Source: an uncultured Hyphomicrobiales bacterium (GTDB taxonomy: Bacteria > Pseudomonadota > Alphaproteobacteria > Rhizobiales > Beijerinckiaceae). Taken from it: DNA of 36,505 nt. The stretch spans positions 1 through 36,505 of the forward strand of contig CAIUPE010000041.1 in the NCBI GenBank assembly GCA_903900975.1, read 5' to 3'. Of this stretch, positions 27,007 through 36,406 are shown one piece after another. The position numbers and the translations under genes are program-made. The notes beneath the pieces were generated by a model. The model was not told the origin of the DNA, did no database searches, and saw nothing but the letters and a program-made list of their open reading frames with translations. Each line of letters begins with the position of its first letter. The first letter of the stretch is position 1.

Positions 27007-28119
27007 ATGGCGACCCAAAAGCTCCTCCTCCTCCCCGGCGACGGCATCGGCCCTGAAGTGATGACGGAAGTCCAAAAGCTCGTCTCCTGGATGAACAAGA
27101 CGGGCATGGGGTCGTTTGAAACCGAGAGCGATCTTGTCGGCGGTTCCGCCTATGACGCCCACAAAGTGGCGATTACGGACGCGGCAATGAAGCTCGCCCA
27201 TGAATCGGACGCTGTTATTTTTGGCGCGGTTGGCGGGCCTAAATGGGACAAGGTGCCCTACGAAGCCCGCCCTGAGGCGGGCCTGCTGCGTTTGCGCAAG
27301 GACCTCGAACTGTTCGCCAATCTTCGCCCCGCCATCTGCTACCCGGCCCTTGCCGACGCTTCCTCGCTGAAGCGCGACCTCGTTGAAGGCCTCGATATTG
27401 TGATCGTGCGCGAACTCACCGGTGGCGTCTATTTCGGCGAGCCAAAAGAAATCGTAACCCTTGAGAATGGCGAAAAGCGCGCCGTTGATACGCAAGTTTA
27501 CACCACACACGAGATTGAGCGGATCGGCCGCGTCGCCTTTGAAATGGCGCGCAAGCGCAAGAACAAGGTCACCTCGTCCGAGAAGCGCAATGTCATGCGC
27601 TCCGGCGTGTTGTGGAACGAAGTGATCACCGCTCTCCACAAGCGCGAATATCCGGATGTGATGCTGGAGCATCAGCTCGCCGACGCGCTTGGCATGCAGC
27701 TGGTGCGCTGGCCAAAGCAGTTCGACGTGATCGTCACCGACAATCTGTTTGGCGATATGCTGTCGGACGTCGCCGCGATGCTGACGGGTTCGCTCGGCAT
27801 GTTGCCATCGGCTGCGCTTGGCGCGGAAAATGAGAAAACCGGCAAGCGCAAGGCGATGTATGAGCCCGTACATGGCTCAGCCCCTGATATTGCCGGCAAG
27901 GGTCTTGCCAACCCAATCGCGATGTTCGGCTCCTTTGCCATGACCTTGCGCTATTCCTTCGGCATGACGCAGGAAGCAGACATGCTGGAACGCGCGATTT
28001 CGGATGTGCTGGATCAAGGCCTGCGCACCAAAGATATCGCCTCCCCGGGTCAGAATGCCGTCAGCACCACCGAAATGGGTGAAGCCGTGCTGAAGCAATT
28101 GCAAAAGATCGCAGGCTGA
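27007..28119 (+). CDS. leuB: 3-isopropylmalate dehydrogenase
   Basis: 370 aa. NAD-dependent oxidative decarboxylation of 3-isopropylmalate, the next step after LeuCD. Visible are the N-terminal LLLPGDGIGPEVM, VGGPKWDKVP, the substrate arginines in LLRLRKDLELFANLRPA, IVRELTGGVYFGEP, the catalytic Asp region VTDNLFGDMLSDVAAML, and the NAD site HGSAPDIAGKGLANPIA. leuD and leuB together form the leucine unit here. Confidence 0.98.
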   Translation: MATQKLLLLPGDGIGPEVMTEVQKLVSWMNKTGMGSFETESDLVGGSAYDAHKVAITDAAMKLAHESDAVIFGAVGGPKWDKVPYEARPEAGLLRLRKDLELFANLRPAICYPALADASSLKRDLVEGLDIVIVRELTGGVYFGEPKEIVTLENGEKRAVDTQVYTTHEIERIGRVAFEMARKRKNKVTSSEKRNVMRSGVLWNEVITALHKREYPDVMLEHQLADALGMQLVRWPKQFDVIVTDNLFGDMLSDVAAMLTGSLGMLPSAALGAENEKTGKRKAMYEPVHGSAPDIAGKGLANPIAMFGSFAMTLRYSFGMTQEADMLERAISDVLDQGLRTKDIASPGQNAVSTTEMGEAVLKQLQKIAG

Positions 28120-28133
28120 AAACGCACAGCCTG

Positions 28134-29069
28134 ATGACAATTCCGGTCACACGCGATGGGATATCCGACGCTTACCGTCGGATCGCGCCGCATATCCGGC
28201 ATACTCCGCTTTTAAACCTCGAGGCCGATCCGTTTGGACTTGGCTGTGAGGTCACCTTTAAGCTCGAGTTTTTGCAACACGCTGGCTCCTTCAAGTCACG
28301 TGGTGCCTTCAACACGCTGCTCTCGAAGCCTGTGCCAAAGGCTGGTGTAACGGCTGCATCTGGTGGAAACCACGGTGCCGCAGTCGCGTTTGCGGCGCGC
28401 AAGCTTGGCGTTCCGGCTAAAATTTTCGTTCCGGAAATCTCCTCTCCCATCAAAATTGCAACCATCAAAAGCTTTGGTGCCGAAGTGGTTATTGGCGGGG
28501 CACGATATGATGACGCCCAGACGGCCTGCAATGCCTATGCACAAGAGAGCGGCGCTCTCCTTGTTCACCCTTTTGATGCGCCAGAGACCTTGGCTGGCCA
28601 AGGCACGATCGGCCTTGAATGGGAGCACGACGGTTTGAAGCCCGACACCGTCCTTATTGCGTGCGGTGGCGGCGGTCTAATTGGCGGCATTGCAACGTGG
28701 TGGCAGGGTCAAGTGAAGCTTGTCGGCGTTGAGCCCGACGGTTCCCGCTGCCTCCACGCGGCGTTAGATGCGGGTGGCCCTGTGACGGTTGATGTCAATT
28801 CCGTCGCAGGTGATTCGCTCGGGGCCAAGCGGGTAGGCCAAATGGCGTATGATATTGCCAAACACACGGTTGACCATGTGGCACTTGTCTCCGATGACGC
28901 CATTCGCCAAGCCCAAACAACGCTGTGGCGTGATTTCCGCATCATGAGCGAGCCCGGCGGCGCTGCCGCCTTAGCAGCCCTGTTGTCAGGCGTTTACGTC
29001 CCTGAAAAAGGCGAGCGCATTGGTGTATTGCTGTGTGGGGCGAATGTTGACCCGACGACGATCAGATAA
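28134..29069 (+). CDS. PLP-dependent serine/threonine dehydratase family enzyme
   Basis: 311 aa, fold type II. The Schiff-base Lys54 is in GSFKSRGAFN, the substrate loop is SGGNHGAAVAFAA, and the phosphate-binding loop is CGGGGLIGG. There is no C-terminal ACT regulatory domain, so it is unlikely to be the isoleucine-regulated biosynthetic IlvA; a catabolic threonine/serine dehydratase or serine racemase-like activity is possible. It starts 14 bp after leuB stops, which suggests co-transcription with the leucine genes. Confidence 0.88.
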   Translation: MTIPVTRDGISDAYRRIAPHIRHTPLLNLEADPFGLGCEVTFKLEFLQHAGSFKSRGAFNTLLSKPVPKAGVTAASGGNHGAAVAFAARKLGVPAKIFVPEISSPIKIATIKSFGAEVVIGGARYDDAQTACNAYAQESGALLVHPFDAPETLAGQGTIGLEWEHDGLKPDTVLIACGGGGLIGGIATWWQGQVKLVGVEPDGSRCLHAALDAGGPVTVDVNSVAGDSLGAKRVGQMAYDIAKHTVDHVALVSDDAIRQAQTTLWRDFRIMSEPGGAAALAALLSGVYVPEKGERIGVLLCGANVDPTTIR

Positions 29070-29211
29070 GAATGCTATAATTTACATTTTAAAATGGTAA
29101 TTATGATAAATTAATCACCATTTGCTTTGTGTATTTATTTTACATTTTTATTTGTTGATTATGCTGCCATCGACTTCTATATCCCCTGAAATGGCCACCA
29201 AGGAGAAGCTC
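29070..29211 (+). promoter_or_regulatory. AT-rich intergenic region before carbonic anhydrase
   Basis: This 142-bp stretch is markedly AT-rich compared with its neighbours. It contains a perfect TATAAT (29076-29081) but no good -35 at normal spacing, and an inverted repeat AAATGGT (29092-29098) with ACCATTT (29117-29123). The inverted repeat could be a weak terminator after the dehydratase or an operator for the next gene. Confidence 0.45.
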
Positions 29212-29892
29212 ATGTTTCCGCAACGCTTGCAGGACGGATATCGTGCCTTTGTCGAGGGAAGCCTTCCGCGGGAACGCGAACGCTTCGAAGAACTTGCGGC
29301 TACCGGTCAAAAGCCCGAGATCATGGTCATCGGCTGCTGTGACAGCCGCGTTTCACCTGAAGTGATCTTTGATGCTCGGCCGGGCGAACTCTTTGTCGTG
29401 CGCAACGTGGCCAATCTCGTACCCCCTTACGAGACCGGCGGCGAATATCACGGCACCTCAGCTGCGCTGGAATTCGCCGTTCAGGCCTTACGCGTGAAAC
29501 ATATTGTTGTGCTTGGCCATGGCCGTTGCGGTGGCATTCGCGCCTATGCGGATGACGAGAGCCAACCTTTGTCATCCGGTGACTTCATCGGCAAATGGAT
29601 CAATCTCGTTACACCGGCAGCCAATGAACTGGGCAAACGCAGCGGTTCGGAGACACTCGACCATTACGCCGAGCGCCTCGCTTTTGCATCCGTTGGCAAG
29701 ACATTGGAAAATCTGATGACCTTTCCTTGTGTCAATATTCTGGCTGGTCGCGGTAAACTCCAGTTGCATGGCGCCTATTTTGACGTGTTCTCGGGCGCTT
29801 TAAAGATACGCAACCCCGAAACCGGGCTCTTTCACGCCGCCATCGAGGAAATTCCGGGTCGTGTTTCGCTGATGCGGGCCGAAGGCGTCTAA
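29212..29892 (+). CDS. Beta-class carbonic anhydrase
   Basis: 226 aa from the ATG at 29212, chosen because AAGGAG lies six bases upstream; frames from 29122 or 29191 lack such a site. It hydrates CO2 to bicarbonate. Zinc and active-site residues are intact: Cys42, Asp44 and Arg46 in CCDSR, then His103 and Cys106 in HGRCGG. VVRNVANLVPPY and GTSAALEFAV are also typical. It is convergent with epmA, the stop codons lying only 11 bp apart. Confidence 0.95.
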   Translation: MFPQRLQDGYRAFVEGSLPRERERFEELAATGQKPEIMVIGCCDSRVSPEVIFDARPGELFVVRNVANLVPPYETGGEYHGTSAALEFAVQALRVKHIVVLGHGRCGGIRAYADDESQPLSSGDFIGKWINLVTPAANELGKRSGSETLDHYAERLAFASVGKTLENLMTFPCVNILAGRGKLQLHGAYFDVFSGALKIRNPETGLFHAAIEEIPGRVSLMRAEGV

Positions 29893-29903
29893 GGCAGCTC
29901 CGC

Positions 29904-30935
29904 TTAGCCGGTCCACATCACCTGATCGATATGGGGTGCGTGGGTGGCAAGCATCACCAAACGATCAAAGCCCAGCGCCATACCGCAAGCCTCCGGCATG
30001 AACGCGAGCGCTTCGAGAAAATCCTCGTCGATCGGGTAACGCTCGCCATAAATGCGTTCTTTTTCGTCCATATCGGCGATGAAACGGCGGCGTTGCTCGG
30101 CGGCATCGGTAAGTTCGCCAAACGCATTGGCGAGTTCGACCCCGCAGGCGAACAGCTCAAAACGCTCGGCGACGCGCGGATCTGATGGCTTGGGTCGGGC
30201 AAGCGCGGCCTCGGATATCGGATATTCGCAAAGGATCGTCGCGCGACCTATGCCGAGATGTGGATCGATCTTTTCCACCATCACGCGGCTGAACATGTCA
30301 GCCCAACTGTCGTCCTCCGCGATCCGGATACAGGCCCGGGATGCCGCATCCGCAAGAAGGGTACGATTGGGCACGCCATCAGGCGTTGTCGCCAAAAGGT
30401 CGATAGAAGCGTATTTTGCAAATGCCTCGGCAACGGTCATTTTTTCGGGCGGGGCAAATGGATCAGCCGTCAATCCGCGATAAGAAAGTCGATCGGTCCC
30501 CGCTTGCCGCGCGGCTTCGCCAAGCAGAAAAGCGCAATCGTCCATCAAAGCCTCATAGGGCTCGCCGACCCTATACCATTCCAGCATGGTAAATTCGGTT
30601 GCGTGTAACGCGCCGCGCTCGCGGTTACGGAAGACGCGCGCGAAATCGAATATTTTACGCTCTCCCGCGGCCAGCAACTTTTTAGAGGCAAATTCCGGCG
30701 ATGTATGAAGGTAGCGCGTCTCCTTGCTACCATCGGGCCGCATAAGAAGGGTGGATAGCGCATGAAGATGCGTTTCATTGCCCGGCGAGCGCTGCAATTG
30801 CGCGCATTCCACTTCCAAAAACCCGTCTTGTTCAAAAAACCGACGAAAGGCGGACTTAATTCGTGATCTCGCCAACAAAGCGGGCCTTCGATCGCCGTAG
30901 TTATCGGGCGCCCACCATTGGCGGTTCTCGTTCAT
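29904..30935 (-). CDS. epmA: EF-P lysyltransferase (EpmA/GenX/PoxA)
   Basis: 343 aa from ATG 30935 with AGGA upstream; the open frame runs on into efp but that part is not family sequence. EpmA is a truncated class II lysyl-tRNA synthetase paralog that ligates lysine or beta-lysine to the conserved lysine of EF-P. It has the catalytic core only, without the anticodon-binding domain. Motif 2 is seen as [20 protein letters not shown] and motif 3 as GMALGFDRL. efp is divergent, 114 bp away, which supports the pairing. Confidence 0.94.
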   Translation of the reverse strand: MNENRQWWAPDNYGDRRPALLARSRIKSAFRRFFEQDGFLEVECAQLQRSPGNETHLHALSTLLMRPDGSKETRYLHTSPEFASKKLLAAGERKIFDFARVFRNRERGALHATEFTMLEWYRVGEPYEALMDDCAFLLGEAARQAGTDRLSYRGLTADPFAPPEKMTVAEAFAKYASIDLLATTPDGVPNRTLLADAASRACIRIAEDDSWADMFSRVMVEKIDPHLGIGRATILCEYPISEAALARPKPSDPRVAERFELFACGVELANAFGELTDAAEQRRRFIADMDEKERIYGERYPIDEDFLEALAFMPEACGMALGFDRLVMLATHAPHIDQVMWTG

Positions 30936-30949
30936 TTGAAATCCTACCT

Positions 30950-30978
30950 GTATCAAGGCTCTAGCGCATTTCCGCCAA
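30950..30978 (-). promoter_or_regulatory. Weak candidate promoter for epmA in the epmA/efp gap
   Basis: On the minus strand TTGGCG (30973-30978) and TGATAC (30950-30955) are 17 bp apart, giving a very short leader before epmA. The rest of 30936-31049 must also hold the efp promoter, which I could not place. Confidence 0.25.
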
Positions 30979-31049
30979 GTGTGAGAAAAGCGCCGCAGTT
31001 CATTTCGGGTTGCCGGTTTTGCCGGGCCATCATTTTCGGGAATATCACC

Positions 31050-31616
31050 GTGCAAGTCATCGCCAGTTCGCTTCGTAAAGGCAATATCGTCGAGAAAGAC
31101 AATCAGCTTTATGTCATTCTCAGCGCAGAAAACATCCATCCCGGTAAGGGCACGCCGGTCACTCAGCTCGCGATGCGCCGCATCAGCGATGGCGTGAAGA
31201 TCGCCGAGCGTTATCGCACGACCGAATCGGTTGAGCGCGCTTTCGTTGAAGACCGCGATTTCAACTATCTGTACGAAGATGCGGACGGTTTTAATTTCAT
31301 GAACAACGAAACCTTCGAGCAGCTGTCGGTGCCAAAGGATGTGGTTGGTGATCAATCCGTCTATTTGCAAGAAAACATGAAATGCGTGCTCTCGACCTAT
31401 GAAGGCCGTTGCGTTTCGATCATCTTGCCCGCCCGCGTCACCCTTGAAATCGTCGAAACCGAACCGACCGTAAAAGGGCAGACGGCTTCCTCCTCGTACA
31501 AGCCAGCCATCCTTTCAAACGGTGCACGGACGATGGTGCCGCCTCATATTGCAGCAGGAACGCGGGTTGTCATCATGACCGAAGACGGCTCCTATGTTGA
31601 GCGCGCCAAAGACTAA
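31050..31616 (+). CDS. efp: Translation elongation factor P
   Basis: 188 aa from a GTG start at 31050, which gives the exact family N-terminus ([11 protein letters not shown]) and length; the frame continues upstream through the epmA gap. EF-P enters the ribosomal E site and relieves stalling at proline runs. The modified lysine is Lys33 in IHPGKGTP, the type used by EpmA. Domains II and III follow ([37 protein letters not shown]). No epmB (lysine 2,3-aminomutase) is in the window. Confidence 0.96.
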   Translation: MQVIASSLRKGNIVEKDNQLYVILSAENIHPGKGTPVTQLAMRRISDGVKIAERYRTTESVERAFVEDRDFNYLYEDADGFNFMNNETFEQLSVPKDVVGDQSVYLQENMKCVLSTYEGRCVSIILPARVTLEIVETEPTVKGQTASSSYKPAILSNGARTMVPPHIAAGTRVVIMTEDGSYVERAKD

Positions 31617-31636
31617 GGTTTAAAGGAACATTCCCC

Positions 31637-31927
31637 ATGCGCGCTGTGCTCGATATCGTCTTGATTGCACTCAACCTCTATAATTGGGCCGTCATCGGCT
31701 CAGCCGTGTTGAGCTGGCTCATTGCGTTCAACGTTGTGAACATGCGCAATGATGTCGTGCGCGCCTTCGCCATGGGGCTTTACCAAATCACCGAACCTGC
31801 GCTTCGCCCTATTCGGCGGATGTTGCCTAATCTCGGGACGATGGACATCTCGCCCATCATCCTACTGCTGCTGATCATGCTCGCCGAGCGCGTGATCCAG
31901 ATGTATATTTATCCTTACGTTTTCTGA
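31637..31927 (+). CDS. YggT family integral membrane protein
   Basis: 96 aa with two transmembrane helices (about 5-30 and 70-92) and the short amphipathic family motif PALRPIRRMLPN between them. YggT proteins are linked to osmotic stress or cell-division membrane functions in various bacteria; the molecular role is unclear. Its last base overlaps the start of the DUF167 gene by one base, a pairing that is widespread. Confidence 0.92.
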   Translation: MRAVLDIVLIALNLYNWAVIGSAVLSWLIAFNVVNMRNDVVRAFAMGLYQITEPALRPIRRMLPNLGTMDISPIILLLLIMLAERVIQMYIYPYVF

Positions 31928-32247
31928 TGTCTGACCTGCCGTGGACGATCGCGGCGGACGGTCTACTGCTATCGGTACGGCTAACGCCAAAAGGTGGACG
32001 CGATGCAATGGATGGCATCGAGACGCTTTCAGACGGACGCGCGGTATTAAAAGCCCGCGTCCGCGCCATCCCAGAGGATGGCGAAGCCAATGCGGCACTT
32101 CAAAAGCTAATCGCCAAAAGCATAGGCATTCCATCGTCCCGCATTAGCGTTCAATCCGGCCATACTTCGCGGCTCAAAGTGCTGAAGATCGAGGGTGATG
32201 GAGAGACGATTGCCACAACACTCGCAGCTGTCATCAACGACAGGTGA
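31927..32247 (+). CDS. DUF167 / YggU family protein
   Basis: 106 aa. Small cytosolic fold recognised by LSVRLTPKGGRDAMDGI, LKARVRAIPEDGEANAALQK and SIGIPSSRISVQSGHTSRLK. Function is unknown in spite of known structures. Translational coupling with yggT is likely from the one-base overlap. 31 bp separate it from arfB. Confidence 0.92.
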   Translation: MSDLPWTIAADGLLLSVRLTPKGGRDAMDGIETLSDGRAVLKARVRAIPEDGEANAALQKLIAKSIGIPSSRISVQSGHTSRLKVLKIEGDGETIATTLAAVINDR

Positions 32248-32278
32248 GGCCACGCTTAAATTTTGCTAAGGGTAAGCT

Positions 32279-32701
32279 ATGATCCGCATCGCGCCCGGCG
32301 CAGCCCTTGAAGAGGGCGACCTGATCGAAACCTTCGTCCGCGCCTCGGGGCCGGGCGGGCAGAACGTTAACAAGCTTTCCACCGCCGTTGAACTTCGGTT
32401 TGATATCCGCAATGCGGCTGCCATTGATGACGACATTAAAGAGCGCCTCGTCAAACTGGCCGGCCGACGACTGACCCTTGAAGGCGTCATCGTCATTTTT
32501 GCGCAAAAGCACCGGACGCAAGAGATGAACCGGTCGGATGCACGGGAAAGATTATTCGAACTCATCCGCCAAGCTGCCATACGGCCGATCCTTCGGCGAC
32601 CAACGAGACCAACACTCGCCTCCAAGAAAAGGCGGGTTGAATCCAAGGTCCGGCGTGGGGGTATCAAAGGCTTGCGGGGCCGACCCTCCAGCGACGACTG
32701 A
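32279..32701 (+). CDS. arfB: Alternative ribosome-rescue factor / peptidyl-tRNA hydrolase ArfB
   Basis: 140 aa. It hydrolyses peptidyl-tRNA on ribosomes stalled at mRNA ends, as a back-up to tmRNA. The release-factor GGQ is at residues 26-28 in SGPGGQNVNK. The C-terminal tail (about 105-136) is strongly basic (ASKKRRVESKVRRGG), as needed to enter the empty mRNA channel, which distinguishes ArfB from a true release factor. The gene is complete. Confidence 0.95.
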   Translation: MIRIAPGAALEEGDLIETFVRASGPGGQNVNKLSTAVELRFDIRNAAAIDDDIKERLVKLAGRRLTLEGVIVIFAQKHRTQEMNRSDARERLFELIRQAAIRPILRRPTRPTLASKKRRVESKVRRGGIKGLRGRPSSDD

Positions 32702-32748
32702 TCGCCGCGTCATATTGCCCTAAGACCAAGGTCGCGGCTTATGCTGCA

Positions 32749-32777
32749 TTGCGGAAGAGGGCGAATTTCGCTAGAAC
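32749..32777 (+). promoter_or_regulatory. Candidate promoter of sdhCDAB
   Basis: TTGCGG (32749-32754) and TAGAAC (32772-32777) lie 17 bp apart, about 55 bp before sdhC. The match is moderate. Confidence 0.4.
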
Positions 32778-32833
32778 ATCCGAGTTCCGGAAGCGTTTCA
32801 TCCGCATTCCTCCCGCATCGAAAGTATTTCGTG

Positions 32834-33220
32834 ATGGCTGACGTTAAATCCCGCCCTCTTTCGCCGCATTTGAGCATTTATAAGCCAACGATCACGATGA
32901 CGATGTCCATCGTGCATCGCATTACCGGTATCGCCCTTTATGCGGGCACCGTTGTGTTGGCGATCTGGCTGATTGCTGCCGCCTCCGGCGCGCAAGCCTT
33001 TGCAACGGTGCAAGGCTTTATCGCGAGCCCGTTGGGCCGGATTATTCTGCTCGGCTACACGTGGGCGATCATCCATCACGCGCTTGGCGGCATTCGTCAT
33101 TTCATCTGGGATACCGGCGCAGGCCTTGGCCCGGAGCGCATGGTGCTCGCGCGCCTGACCCTGATCGGTTCGCTGGTCATCACGGTTGGTCTTTGGCTAT
33201 TCGGCTACGCGGTAAGGTAA
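32834..33220 (+). CDS. sdhC: Succinate dehydrogenase cytochrome b556 subunit
   Basis: 128 aa from ATG 32834, the normal start (ADVKSRPLSPHLSIYK); the frame continues upstream without family similarity. Membrane anchor of complex II with three helices. The quinone-site region LSPHLSIYKP and SIVHRITG and the haem-ligand histidine region HHALGGIRHFIWD are intact. sdhD follows after 7 bp. Confidence 0.96.
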   Translation: MADVKSRPLSPHLSIYKPTITMTMSIVHRITGIALYAGTVVLAIWLIAAASGAQAFATVQGFIASPLGRIILLGYTWAIIHHALGGIRHFIWDTGAGLGPERMVLARLTLIGSLVITVGLWLFGYAVR

Positions 33221-33227
33221 CACAACA

Positions 33228-33623
33228 ATGAGCACTTTTTCCGCTATGAAAACACCCTTGAAGCATGTTCGCGGCCTTGGCTCTGCTCATTCGGGCACCG
33301 AACATTTTTGGCGTCAGCGCCTCACAGCGCTGGCCAATATTCCGCTCACCATCGGCTTTCTCTGCGTGGTCTATGCAACGCTCGGCAAGGACGCCGAAGC
33401 TGCGCGCGCTATTCTGGCCCGCCCGTTTGATGCCTTCATCATCGCGCTTTTCGTGATTTCCGGCGTCATCCATATGAAGATCGGCATGCAGGTGATCATC
33501 GAGGATTACATCCACGGCGAGGGTTCGAAAATCGTCGCTTTGGCACTTAACACCCTGTTTTCTATTGCGGCGGGCGCAGCGTGTGTCTTTGCCGTTCTCA
33601 AGCTGACGTTTGGAGCATTATGA
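33228..33623 (+). CDS. sdhD: Succinate dehydrogenase membrane anchor subunit
   Basis: 131 aa, three hydrophobic helices. Family segments are [20 protein letters not shown] at the N-terminus and [20 protein letters not shown] in the middle, which carries the haem-ligand histidine. It anchors SdhAB with SdhC. The stop overlaps the sdhA start by four bases (ATGA). Confidence 0.96.
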   Translation: MSTFSAMKTPLKHVRGLGSAHSGTEHFWRQRLTALANIPLTIGFLCVVYATLGKDAEAARAILARPFDAFIIALFVISGVIHMKIGMQVIIEDYIHGEGSKIVALALNTLFSIAAGAACVFAVLKLTFGAL

Positions 33624-35440
33624 TGGCTACTTCCTCTCCGGCTCAAAACGGCAAGGCCTATGCGATTACGGACCACAGCTTCGACGTTGTTGTTGTTGGC
33701 GCTGGCGGCGCGGGACTTCGCGCGGCAGTCGGTTGCGCGCAAGCGGGCCTTCGCACGGCGTGCATTTCAAAAGTTTTCCCAACCCGCTCGCATACGGTTG
33801 CAGCGCAAGGCGGCATTTCCGCAGCGCTCGGCAATATGGGCCGCGATGACTGGCGCTGGCATATGTATGACACGGTCAAGGGCTCGGATTGGCTCGGCGA
33901 CCAAGACGCGATTGAATATCTCTGCCGCAACGCACCGGAAGCCGTTTACGAGCTCGAGCATTGGGGCGTACCCTTTTCGCGTACCGAGGAAGGTAAAATA
34001 TATCAGCGTCCTTTCGGCGGTATGACGACCGAATTCGGTAAAGGCACCGCGCAGCGCACTTGCGCGGCGGCTGACCGCACAGGCCACGCCATCTTGCATA
34101 CGCTTTATGGCCAGGCGCTGCGCTCGAAGACCGAGTTTTTCATCGAGTATTTCGCACTCGACCTCATCATGGACGAGGAAGGCCGTTGTGTCGGCATTAT
34201 GGCGCTTAAAATGGATGACGGTACAATCCACCGTTTCCGTGCCAAGGAAACCATTTTGGCAACCGGCGGTTATGGCCGCGCCTATTTTTCGGCCACTTCC
34301 GCGCATACCTGCACGGGTGACGGCAATGCCATGGTGCTCCGCGCTGGCCTGCCGCTGCAAGACATGGAATTCGTCCAGTTCCACCCGACCGGCATTTATG
34401 GCGCGGGCTGCCTGATCACCGAAGGTTCACGCGGTGAAGGCGGTTATCTCACCAACTCGGAAGGCGAGCGCTTCATGGAGCGTTACGCGCCATCGGCCAA
34501 GGACCTTGCCTCACGTGACGTGGTTTCGCGCGCGATGACAATGGAAATCCGCGAAGGCCGTGGCGTGGGCAAGCAAAGCGATCACATCTATCTGCATCTC
34601 GACCATCTCGACCCGAAGATTTTACACGAGCGTCTGCCGGGCATTTCCGAGAGCGCCAAGATTTTCGCGGGCGTTGATGTGACCAAGGAGCCAATTCCGG
34701 TTCTGCCGACCGTCCATTACAATATGGGCGGCATTCCAACGAATTTCCATGGCGAAGTGCTAACCAAGAAGAACGGCAATGCCGACACCATCGTCCCCGG
34801 TCTGATGGCGATTGGCGAGGCGGCTTGCGTCTCCGTTCATGGTGCAAACCGTTTGGGATCCAATTCGCTGATCGATCTCGTGGTGTTTGGCCGCGCTGCT
34901 GGTCAACGCGCCGCCGAGCTTGTTTCGCCCGGCGAAAAACAGCCGGAGCTTGCAGCCAATGCCGGTGAAGCCTCACTCGCTCGCCTTGATCGCTTCCGCT
35001 ATGCCTCGGGCGGCACGAAGACCGCTGAATTGCGGTTAAAGATGCAAAAGACGATGCAAAACAATTGCGCCGTCTATCGCACCGGCGAAGTGCTGGAAGA
35101 AGGCCAGAAGCTGATCCACGACGTGTGGCAGGGCTCGGCCGACATTCAAGTCACCGATCGTTCGCTGATTTGGAACACGGATCTGTTGGAAACGCTCGAA
35201 TTCGACAATCTGATTGTACAAGCCGTTTCCACGATGGATTCGGCTGCAAACCGGCAGGAAAGCCGCGGCGCCCATGCCCGCGAGGATTTCCCGAACCGCG
35301 ACGATAAGGAATGGATGAAGCATACGCTGTCCTTCATCGACTCCGACAGCCAAAAAACCATCATCGATTATCGTCCGGTGCATACCTACACGATGTCGAA
35401 TGATATCGAATATATCGCGCCAAAAGCGCGCGTGTATTGA
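33620..35440 (+). CDS. sdhA: Succinate dehydrogenase flavoprotein subunit
   Basis: 606 aa from ATG 33620 (a second ATG follows at 33623). It oxidises succinate to fumarate. The FAD-binding [14 protein letters not shown] is at the N-terminus, and His58 in SHTVAAQGG is the covalent FAD ligand. The substrate site segment [20 protein letters not shown] and the C-terminal [20 protein letters not shown] are complete. Start overlaps sdhD, so translation is coupled; the frame upstream of 33620 is inside sdhD. Confidence 0.98.
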   Translation: MMATSSPAQNGKAYAITDHSFDVVVVGAGGAGLRAAVGCAQAGLRTACISKVFPTRSHTVAAQGGISAALGNMGRDDWRWHMYDTVKGSDWLGDQDAIEYLCRNAPEAVYELEHWGVPFSRTEEGKIYQRPFGGMTTEFGKGTAQRTCAAADRTGHAILHTLYGQALRSKTEFFIEYFALDLIMDEEGRCVGIMALKMDDGTIHRFRAKETILATGGYGRAYFSATSAHTCTGDGNAMVLRAGLPLQDMEFVQFHPTGIYGAGCLITEGSRGEGGYLTNSEGERFMERYAPSAKDLASRDVVSRAMTMEIREGRGVGKQSDHIYLHLDHLDPKILHERLPGISESAKIFAGVDVTKEPIPVLPTVHYNMGGIPTNFHGEVLTKKNGNADTIVPGLMAIGEAACVSVHGANRLGSNSLIDLVVFGRAAGQRAAELVSPGEKQPELAANAGEASLARLDRFRYASGGTKTAELRLKMQKTMQNNCAVYRTGEVLEEGQKLIHDVWQGSADIQVTDRSLIWNTDLLETLEFDNLIVQAVSTMDSAANRQESRGAHAREDFPNRDDKEWMKHTLSFIDSDSQKTIIDYRPVHTYTMSNDIEYIAPKARVY

Positions 35441-35467
35441 GCCGATTGGGACGAAGGAAGCAAAACC

Positions 35468-36247
35468 ATGGTTGAACTCACCCTCCCCAAGAACTCCCGT
35501 GTCATTGACGGCAAGGTTTGGCCAAAGCCAGCGAACGCCATTCATCTGACGGAATTCTGCATCTATCGCTATGATCCGGATGGCGAGAGCAATCCGCGTA
35601 TGGACACCTATTATGTCGATCGCGACGATTGTGGCCCGATGGTGCTGGACGGCATCATCTGGATCAAATCAAAGATCGATCCGACACTGACCTTCCGCCG
35701 CTCGTGCCGCGAAGGCATTTGCGGTTCGTGCGCGATGAATATTGATGGTGCCAACACGCTGGCCTGCACCAAGGGCATGGACGAAGTAGCGCACCCGATC
35801 CGCATCTATCCACTGCCGCATATGCCAGTGATCAAAGATCTGGTGCCGGACCTCACGCATTTCTATTCGCAACATGCCTCGATTGAGCCCTGGCTTCACA
35901 CCTCGACGCCGGCGCCTGAGAAAGAATGGAAGCAGTCGCATGAAGACCGCCAGAAGCTGGATGGCCTTTATGAGTGCATTCTCTGCGCGTGCTGCTCGAC
36001 CTCCTGCCCAAGTTATTGGTGGAATGGCGACCGTTATTTAGGCCCCGCCGTGTTGCTGCAAGCCTATCGCTGGTTGATCGACAGCCGCGACGAAGCGACC
36101 GGTGAGCGTTTGGATAATCTCGAAGATCCGTTCCGGCTCTATCGCTGCCACACGATCATGAATTGCGCCAATACGTGTCCTAAGGGGTTGAACCCTGCGC
36201 GCGCGATTGCTGAGATCAAGAAGATGATGGTGGAGCGGCGGGTTTAA
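35468..36247 (+). CDS. sdhB: Succinate dehydrogenase iron-sulfur subunit
   Basis: 259 aa. Transfers electrons from SdhA to the quinone through three clusters. [2Fe-2S] ligands are Cys80, Cys85, Cys88 and Cys100 ([10 protein letters not shown]). The [4Fe-4S] and [3Fe-4S] ligands lie in [11 protein letters not shown] (Cys170, 173, 176, 180) and [14 protein letters not shown] (Cys227, 233, 237). It is preceded by a GAAGGA site. It is the last gene of the operon, followed by a terminator. Confidence 0.98.
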   Translation: MVELTLPKNSRVIDGKVWPKPANAIHLTEFCIYRYDPDGESNPRMDTYYVDRDDCGPMVLDGIIWIKSKIDPTLTFRRSCREGICGSCAMNIDGANTLACTKGMDEVAHPIRIYPLPHMPVIKDLVPDLTHFYSQHASIEPWLHTSTPAPEKEWKQSHEDRQKLDGLYECILCACCSTSCPSYWWNGDRYLGPAVLLQAYRWLIDSRDEATGERLDNLEDPFRLYRCHTIMNCANTCPKGLNPARAIAEIKKMMVERRV

Positions 36248-36266
36248 CGGGCTCGTCCATCCGTCC

Positions 36267-36375
36267 TTGCGAGCGAAGGCGAAGCAATCTAGCTGATGTT
36301 ATAATAAGAGCGCGGTGGCAACACGGCGCTCTTGTTGCATTTTGTAAGCTGGGTTGCTTCGCTTATCGCTCGCAA
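36267..36375. repeat. Inverted-repeat doublet flanking the sdh terminator
   Basis: TTGCGAGCGAAGGCGAAGCA (36267-36286, continuing to 36293) and its inverted partner at 36348-36375 (ending TCGCTCGCAA) match closely with a few differences. The arms enclose 54 bp that contain the terminator hairpin. This GCGAGCGAAGCGAAGCAATC motif is a common dispersed intergenic repeat in alphaproteobacteria. Confidence 0.8.
36306..36333 (+). terminator. Rho-independent-like terminator of sdhCDAB
   Basis: AAGAGCGC (36306-36313) pairs perfectly with GCGCTCTT (36326-36333) around a 12-base loop, and is followed by GTTGCATTTTG. It lies 58 bp after the sdhB stop. The T-run is short and interrupted. Confidence 0.65.
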
Positions 36376-36406
36376 TTGTGTGTTTGAAGTGTGTTAATTT
36401 GGAGGT

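Noticed and set aside
26959-27873. 304-aa minus-strand open frame over leuB
   Set aside because: It is antisense to leuB, whose plus-strand product has every family motif.
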